Positions 4,506 through 7,944 of a stretch of 7,944 nt of DNA are shown here, in pieces. The position numbers were made by a program, and so were the translations under genes. Origin of the DNA: an uncultured Clostridium sp. (lineage in GTDB: Bacteria > Bacillota_A > Clostridia > TANB77 > CAG-508). Where the stretch lies: NCBI GenBank assembly GCA_905200315.1, contig CAJKKA010000074.1, positions 1 through 7,944 on the forward strand, read 5' to 3'. The notes under the pieces are model-generated. The model was not told where the DNA came from, made no database searches, and saw only the letters and a program-made list of their open reading frames with translations. Every line of letters starts with the position of its first letter. The stretch's first letter is position 1.

Positions 4506-6386
4506 CTATTTCCAAAGCTTAAATATTCTATATGATTTTGAATCTATGTCAATATTAAACTTATTATCTATTCCTATAATCTTTTCACCATTATTGATTA
4601 CAGAATATGTCACAGTCACTTCTTCTATACAATCTGCTTCTAAGTTTATTTTTACATTTTGCTTAGATTCACTTCTATTTATAAGAATTAATTCACTATC
4701 ATCTTCATTGTATCTTATATATCCAAATACATCGTCATTTTCTGTATATATGAAATAAGTATCCCCTAAAGCAAATACTTTATTTCTATTTCTAAATTGG
4801 CTACAATGTCTATAGAAATCCATTATTTCCATATCTTCATTTTTCCAAGGATATGTTTTTCTGTTTTCTGGATCTTTTCCACCTTCAAGCCCTGCTTCAT
4901 CACCATAGTATATATATGGTACTCCTTCAAAACTCATTTGTGTAAGTATTGCTAGTTTTAATAAATCTTTATCAGATTTTAAAGCAGTTTTTATTCTGAC
5001 AATATCGTGACTACTTAATAGATTAAGATTAGACTTAAATGCTTCACTTGGATAGTTTTCTTTTATTGTCATAAAGAAATCATTTAATTGCCAAGATGTT
5101 TTTTCTCCATTTAAGAAATTAACTAAATTATCTCTAAATGGATATCCTAAAACACTATCTAATTGGTCGCCAAGTAAATAAGTTCTTCTTTCTCCATAGC
5201 TGATTTTATTAGATGCATCTTCCCAAACTTCACCGATTACTATCGATTCTTCGTTATTTTTTTTAACTTCCTTTTTCAATTCTTGTATAAATTTAGTAGG
5301 AAGTTCATCTGCTACATCTAGTCTCCAACCTTTAACACCCATATTCATCCACTTATTTATTACACTATCTTTGTCGTAAATAATATAATCCATAAATGAA
5401 GGCTCTAATTCATTAGTGTTAGGTAGAGCTTTTATTCCCCACCAAGATTGGTATTCTTCTGGTCCTTCTTTAAAATTAAACCATGTTCTATATGGTGAAT
5501 CTTCTGATTGATAAGCACCTACACTGTCATAATTATTAAATTTGTTGAAATATATGCTGTCTGCTCCAATGTGACTGAATACACCATCAAGAACTACAGC
5601 CATTCCTTTTTCAGCTGCTTTATCAATTAATTCCTTGAATATTTTTTCATCACCAAACATAGGGTCTATATTTTTATAATTTCCAGTATCATATTTGTGG
5701 TTACTTGCTGCTTCAAATATAGGACTTAAATATATAACTGTAACACCTAGTTTTTTTAGATATCCTAGTTTATTAATTATTCCCTTAAGGTTACCACCAT
5801 GAAAATCCCATCTTAGGATTTCTCCATTTTGGTCTTTTATATACATTGGGTCATCTTCCCAATTCCCATATAAAAATGAGTTTTTCTTAGGATTATCAAC
5901 CTTTCCACTTCTATTACCATTATTAAATCTGTCTACAAATACATGGTATAAAACACCTTCTTTAAACCATGAAGGCACCTTATAATCTTCATAAACAGTC
6001 AGTTGATATTTATTTAAATCATCATAATTATATTCACAAATCATTCCATTATTAGCTTGTTTGCCATAGAATAATGTTTTTTGTTCACCATATAAGTTTA
6101 CTTCTACTGATAAAAAGTAATAGTATGTTGCTGGTTGTTCTAAAGGAGAAATTTCTACAGAATACTCTCTTACTTTTTCATTTTCCCCGCTTTGTTGTAA
6201 TTCTAATTCCCTCACTAATACTGGATTTAAATTTTCATCTTCTTTTTCTATTATTAATTTTATACTGCATACATCAAAAGCCTTGCTACTTTCAACTTTA
6301 ATAATCGCACTTTCACAAGTCTTTAAAGCTCCAAATGGAGTTTTAAAATTTGTATCCCATGAATTATAATTTACAATATTTGCCAT
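4506..6386 (-). CDS. GH13 alpha-amylase family enzyme, neopullulanase/amylopullulanase-like, cytoplasmic
   Basis: 626 residues with no signal peptide, so it acts in the cytoplasm on glycogen limit products or malto-oligosaccharides. An N-terminal beta-rich module (about 8-125, CBM34-like, opening NSWDTNFKTPFGALK) precedes the TIM-barrel catalytic domain (about 140-530, starting EGVLYHVFVDRFNNGN) and a C-terminal beta domain (about 540-626). Catalytic regions: I DGVFSHIG (267-274), II GWRLDVADE with nucleophile D357, III IVIGEVWE with acid/base E386, IV LLSSHD with H460 and stabiliser D461; also HKYDTGNY near 230 and YYGDEAGLEGGKDPENR near 493. All three catalytic carboxylates are present. The usual Asn in regions I and IV is Ser. 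Start: ATG 6386 has AAGGTGA 8 nt upstream, whereas the ATG at 6419 would overlap glgP and has no SD. Placement one base after glgP supports a role in glycogen breakdown. Exact bond specificity (alpha-1,4 or alpha-1,6) cannot be settled from sequence. Confidence 0.88.
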   Translation of the reverse strand: MANIVNYNSWDTNFKTPFGALKTCESAIIKVESSKAFDVCSIKLIIEKEDENLNPVLVRELELQQSGENEKVREYSVEISPLEQPATYYYFLSVEVNLYGEQKTLFYGKQANNGMICEYNYDDLNKYQLTVYEDYKVPSWFKEGVLYHVFVDRFNNGNRSGKVDNPKKNSFLYGNWEDDPMYIKDQNGEILRWDFHGGNLKGIINKLGYLKKLGVTVIYLSPIFEAASNHKYDTGNYKNIDPMFGDEKIFKELIDKAAEKGMAVVLDGVFSHIGADSIYFNKFNNYDSVGAYQSEDSPYRTWFNFKEGPEEYQSWWGIKALPNTNELEPSFMDYIIYDKDSVINKWMNMGVKGWRLDVADELPTKFIQELKKEVKKNNEESIVIGEVWEDASNKISYGERRTYLLGDQLDSVLGYPFRDNLVNFLNGEKTSWQLNDFFMTIKENYPSEAFKSNLNLLSSHDIVRIKTALKSDKDLLKLAILTQMSFEGVPYIYYGDEAGLEGGKDPENRKTYPWKNEDMEIMDFYRHCSQFRNRNKVFALGDTYFIYTENDDVFGYIRYNEDDSELILINRSESKQNVKINLEADCIEEVTVTYSVINNGEKIIGIDNKFNIDIDSKSYRIFKLWK

Positions 6387-6387
6387 A

Positions 6388-7944
6388 TTATCTTTCACCT
6401 TCTTTAAACCAAATATCATTTATATATTCTTCTATTGTTCTATCACTAGAGAAGAAACCTGAACATGCAGTATTCTTTAATGATATCTTATTCCAAAGGT
6501 CTTGATTTCTATAAAGTTCTTGTAAACTCTTTTGTGCTTTAATATAAGAATAGAAATCTCTAAGTACAAAATATTCATCATTATAAGTTATTAATGAGTC
6601 ATATATTGTAATTCCATCTTTACCTAATCCAGGTATAAATCCATTTACTAAGTCATCAACTACTCTTTTTATTTTTCTATCACTGTGATATAAATCTTTA
6701 GAAGAATATCCACCACATTTATTGTATTCTAAAACTTGTTCAGCATTTAGACCAAATATAAACATATTTTCTTTGCCAACTTGTTCAGAAATCTCTACAT
6801 TAGCCCCATCCATAGTCGCCATTGTTATAGCACCATTCATCATAAGTTTCATATTACCAGTTCCTGATGCTTCTTTAGTAGTTGTAGATATTTGTTCACT
6901 TACATTTGCTGCTGGTATTATTTTTTCAGCAATTGACACACCATAGTTTTCTATAAATACTACTTTTACTTTGTCTTTGACTCTAGGGTCGTTGTTGATT
7001 AAATCAGCAACACTATTTATAAGTTTGATTATACATTTTGCTAAGTAATATCCTGGTGCAGCCTTTGCCCCAAAGATGAATGTACGAGGTATAATTTCAA
7101 ACTCTGGATTATCAAGTATTTCATGATATAAATAAAGAATATGAAGTACATTTAATAATTGTCTTTTATATGCATGCAATCTCTTTATTTGTACATCAAA
7201 TATTGAATTTGGGTCTACTTTTATTCCTTGTTTTTCATATATATAATCTGCAAGTTTTACTTTATTGTTGTATTTTATTTCTCCAACTCTATCTAAAACT
7301 TTTTTGTTATCTAGATATTTTTCTAAATCTTTTAATTTAGAAGTATCTTTCTTCCAGTCATCTCCTATTAATTCAGTAATTAAGTCTGAAAGTTCTTTAT
7401 TACAACTCATAAGCCATCTTCTATGAGCTATTCCATTTGTTTTATTGTTGAATTTATATGGTTCATCGTTGTAGAAATCTTTTAATTCTTCTTTTTCTAG
7501 AATTTCAGTATGAAGTTTTGCAACACCATTTACACTATGACTACCTCTAATACATAAATGTGCCATTCTAACTTCACCGTTGTTTATAATTCTCATGTAG
7601 TTTATTTTGCCCCAGTCATCATGATATTTACTTTGTAGATATTCAACATATCTTCTGTCTATTTCTTCTATTATCATATAAATTCTTGGTAATAGTTTTT
7701 TCATCATTTCAACTGGCCATTTTTCTAATGCTTCTGCTAAAATAGTGTGATTTGTATATGACATAACTCTAGTTGTTATATCCCATGCTTCATCCCAAGA
7801 AAATCCTTCTTCATCTAAAAGTATTCTCATTAATTCTGGGATACATAGAGTTGGATGTGTATCGTTTATATGAATAGCTACCTTTTTAGGTAAATCTCTC
7901 ATACTGACTTTATTTTTTTTACATTTTCTTATTATATCTTGTAA
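6388..7944 (-). CDS. glgP: Glycogen/alpha-glucan phosphorylase (GT35), N-terminus beyond the window
   Basis: 518 C-terminal residues of a protein normally about 800 long; the frame is open to the window edge, and LQDIIRKCKKNKVS before the first internal ATG (7902) continues the family alignment, so 7902 is not the start. The enzyme uses phosphate to release glucose-1-phosphate from the ends of glycogen or maltodextrin chains, with pyridoxal phosphate. Landmarks: HINDTHPTL near fragment residue 24, NKTNGIAHRRWL, DVQIKRLHAYKRQLLN, FGAKAAPGYYLAK, ENYGVSIAEKIIPAANVSEQ, and the PLP signature EASGTGNMKLMMNGA whose lysine (fragment residue 366, codon 6849-6847) forms the Schiff base; then MDGANVEI. 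The C-terminus SSDRTIEEYINDIW is typical and the gene looks intact here. The stop codon is one base from the start of the GH13 gene, and that gene's ribosome binding site lies in the last glgP codons, implying one mRNA with coupled translation. The promoter is outside the window. Confidence 0.96.
   Translation of the reverse strand, partial: LQDIIRKCKKNKVSMRDLPKKVAIHINDTHPTLCIPELMRILLDEEGFSWDEAWDITTRVMSYTNHTILAEALEKWPVEMMKKLLPRIYMIIEEIDRRYVEYLQSKYHDDWGKINYMRIINNGEVRMAHLCIRGSHSVNGVAKLHTEILEKEELKDFYNDEPYKFNNKTNGIAHRRWLMSCNKELSDLITELIGDDWKKDTSKLKDLEKYLDNKKVLDRVGEIKYNNKVKLADYIYEKQGIKVDPNSIFDVQIKRLHAYKRQLLNVLHILYLYHEILDNPEFEIIPRTFIFGAKAAPGYYLAKCIIKLINSVADLINNDPRVKDKVKVVFIENYGVSIAEKIIPAANVSEQISTTTKEASGTGNMKLMMNGAITMATMDGANVEISEQVGKENMFIFGLNAEQVLEYNKCGGYSSKDLYHSDRKIKRVVDDLVNGFIPGLGKDGITIYDSLITYNDEYFVLRDFYSYIKAQKSLQELYRNQDLWNKISLKNTACSGFFSSDRTIEEYINDIWFKEGER
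6395..6401 (-). promoter_or_regulatory. Ribosome binding site of the GH13 gene inside the 3' end of glgP
   Basis: AAGGTGA on the minus strand lies 8 nt before the ATG at 6386 and within the final codons of glgP (stop 6390-6388). It fixes the GH13 start and suggests that ribosomes finishing glgP start the next gene. Confidence 0.8.

Noticed and set aside
6387..6419. Longer GH13 start (ATG at 6419) overlapping glgP by 32 nt
   Set aside because: No SD precedes it, and the inner ATG at 6386 has a good AAGGTGA at 8 nt and the family-typical N-terminus.
6722..6946. Plus-strand ORF of 74 codons inside glgP
   Set aside because: It lies opposite the PLP-binding motif of glgP, the most conserved part of the family, with no SD of its own.
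1..7944. CRISPR array, insertion sequence, prophage or riboswitch
   Set aside because: No regularly spaced repeats with unique spacers, no transposase or integrase motifs, no terminal inverted repeats, and no recognisable riboswitch core were found on reading both strands.

Overview
The window is strongly AT-rich, with A/T-ending codons, AAGGAGG-type Shine-Dalgarno (SD) sequences and short intergenic gaps. This fits a low-GC anaerobic Firmicute, most likely a Clostridium/Peptostreptococcaceae-type organism. The gene content supports that: a DUF134 protein, an Mrp/Nbp35-type Fe-S carrier ATPase, an orphan sensor kinase, and a glgP gene followed by a cytoplasmic GH13 debranching-type enzyme. 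From memory, Clostridioides difficile has a similar glg cluster ending in a pullulanase-type gene. The species assignment is inference.

Layout from left to right. Positions 1-95 hold no gene, only the terminator of the next one. Four genes on the minus strand follow. They are a two-helix small membrane protein (about 96-287), a DUF134 DNA-binding protein with a cysteine-rich tail (414-851), an Mrp-family P-loop ATPase (973-1830) and a soluble PAS-domain histidine kinase with no partner regulator (1927-3828). Each of the first three has its own promoter candidate, and hairpins separate them, so they look like neighbouring single-gene units rather than one operon. The roughly 180-bp divergent region 3829-4008 carries A/T-rich direct repeats, a sigma-H-like promoter candidate for the kinase and a weaker promoter candidate for ssb. 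ssb (4009-4437, plus) encodes a complete single-stranded DNA-binding protein. It converges on the glycogen genes across a bidirectional terminator (4447-4487). At the right are the GH13 gene (4506-6386, minus) and the 3' two-thirds of glgP (6388-7944, minus, running off the window), separated by one base.

Functionally, GlgP shortens the outer chains of glycogen to glucose-1-phosphate, and the GH13 enzyme probably handles the branched limit products or malto-oligosaccharides, so the pair forms a cytoplasmic glycogen-breakdown unit. Mrp and the DUF134 protein are both rich in cysteine pairs and may form a metal or Fe-S related pair. The kinase may feed a phosphorelay, possibly the one that controls sporulation. 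These last two statements are inference.

I do not see a clearly new defence, mobile or CRISPR-like system. The points most worth checking are the sigma-H-like promoter on the orphan kinase, the terminator-like hairpin in the leader of the small membrane gene, and the cysteine-rich DUF134/Mrp pair. Several start codons also appear to lie downstream of the longest-ORF choice (Mrp, GH13, the kinase and the small protein).
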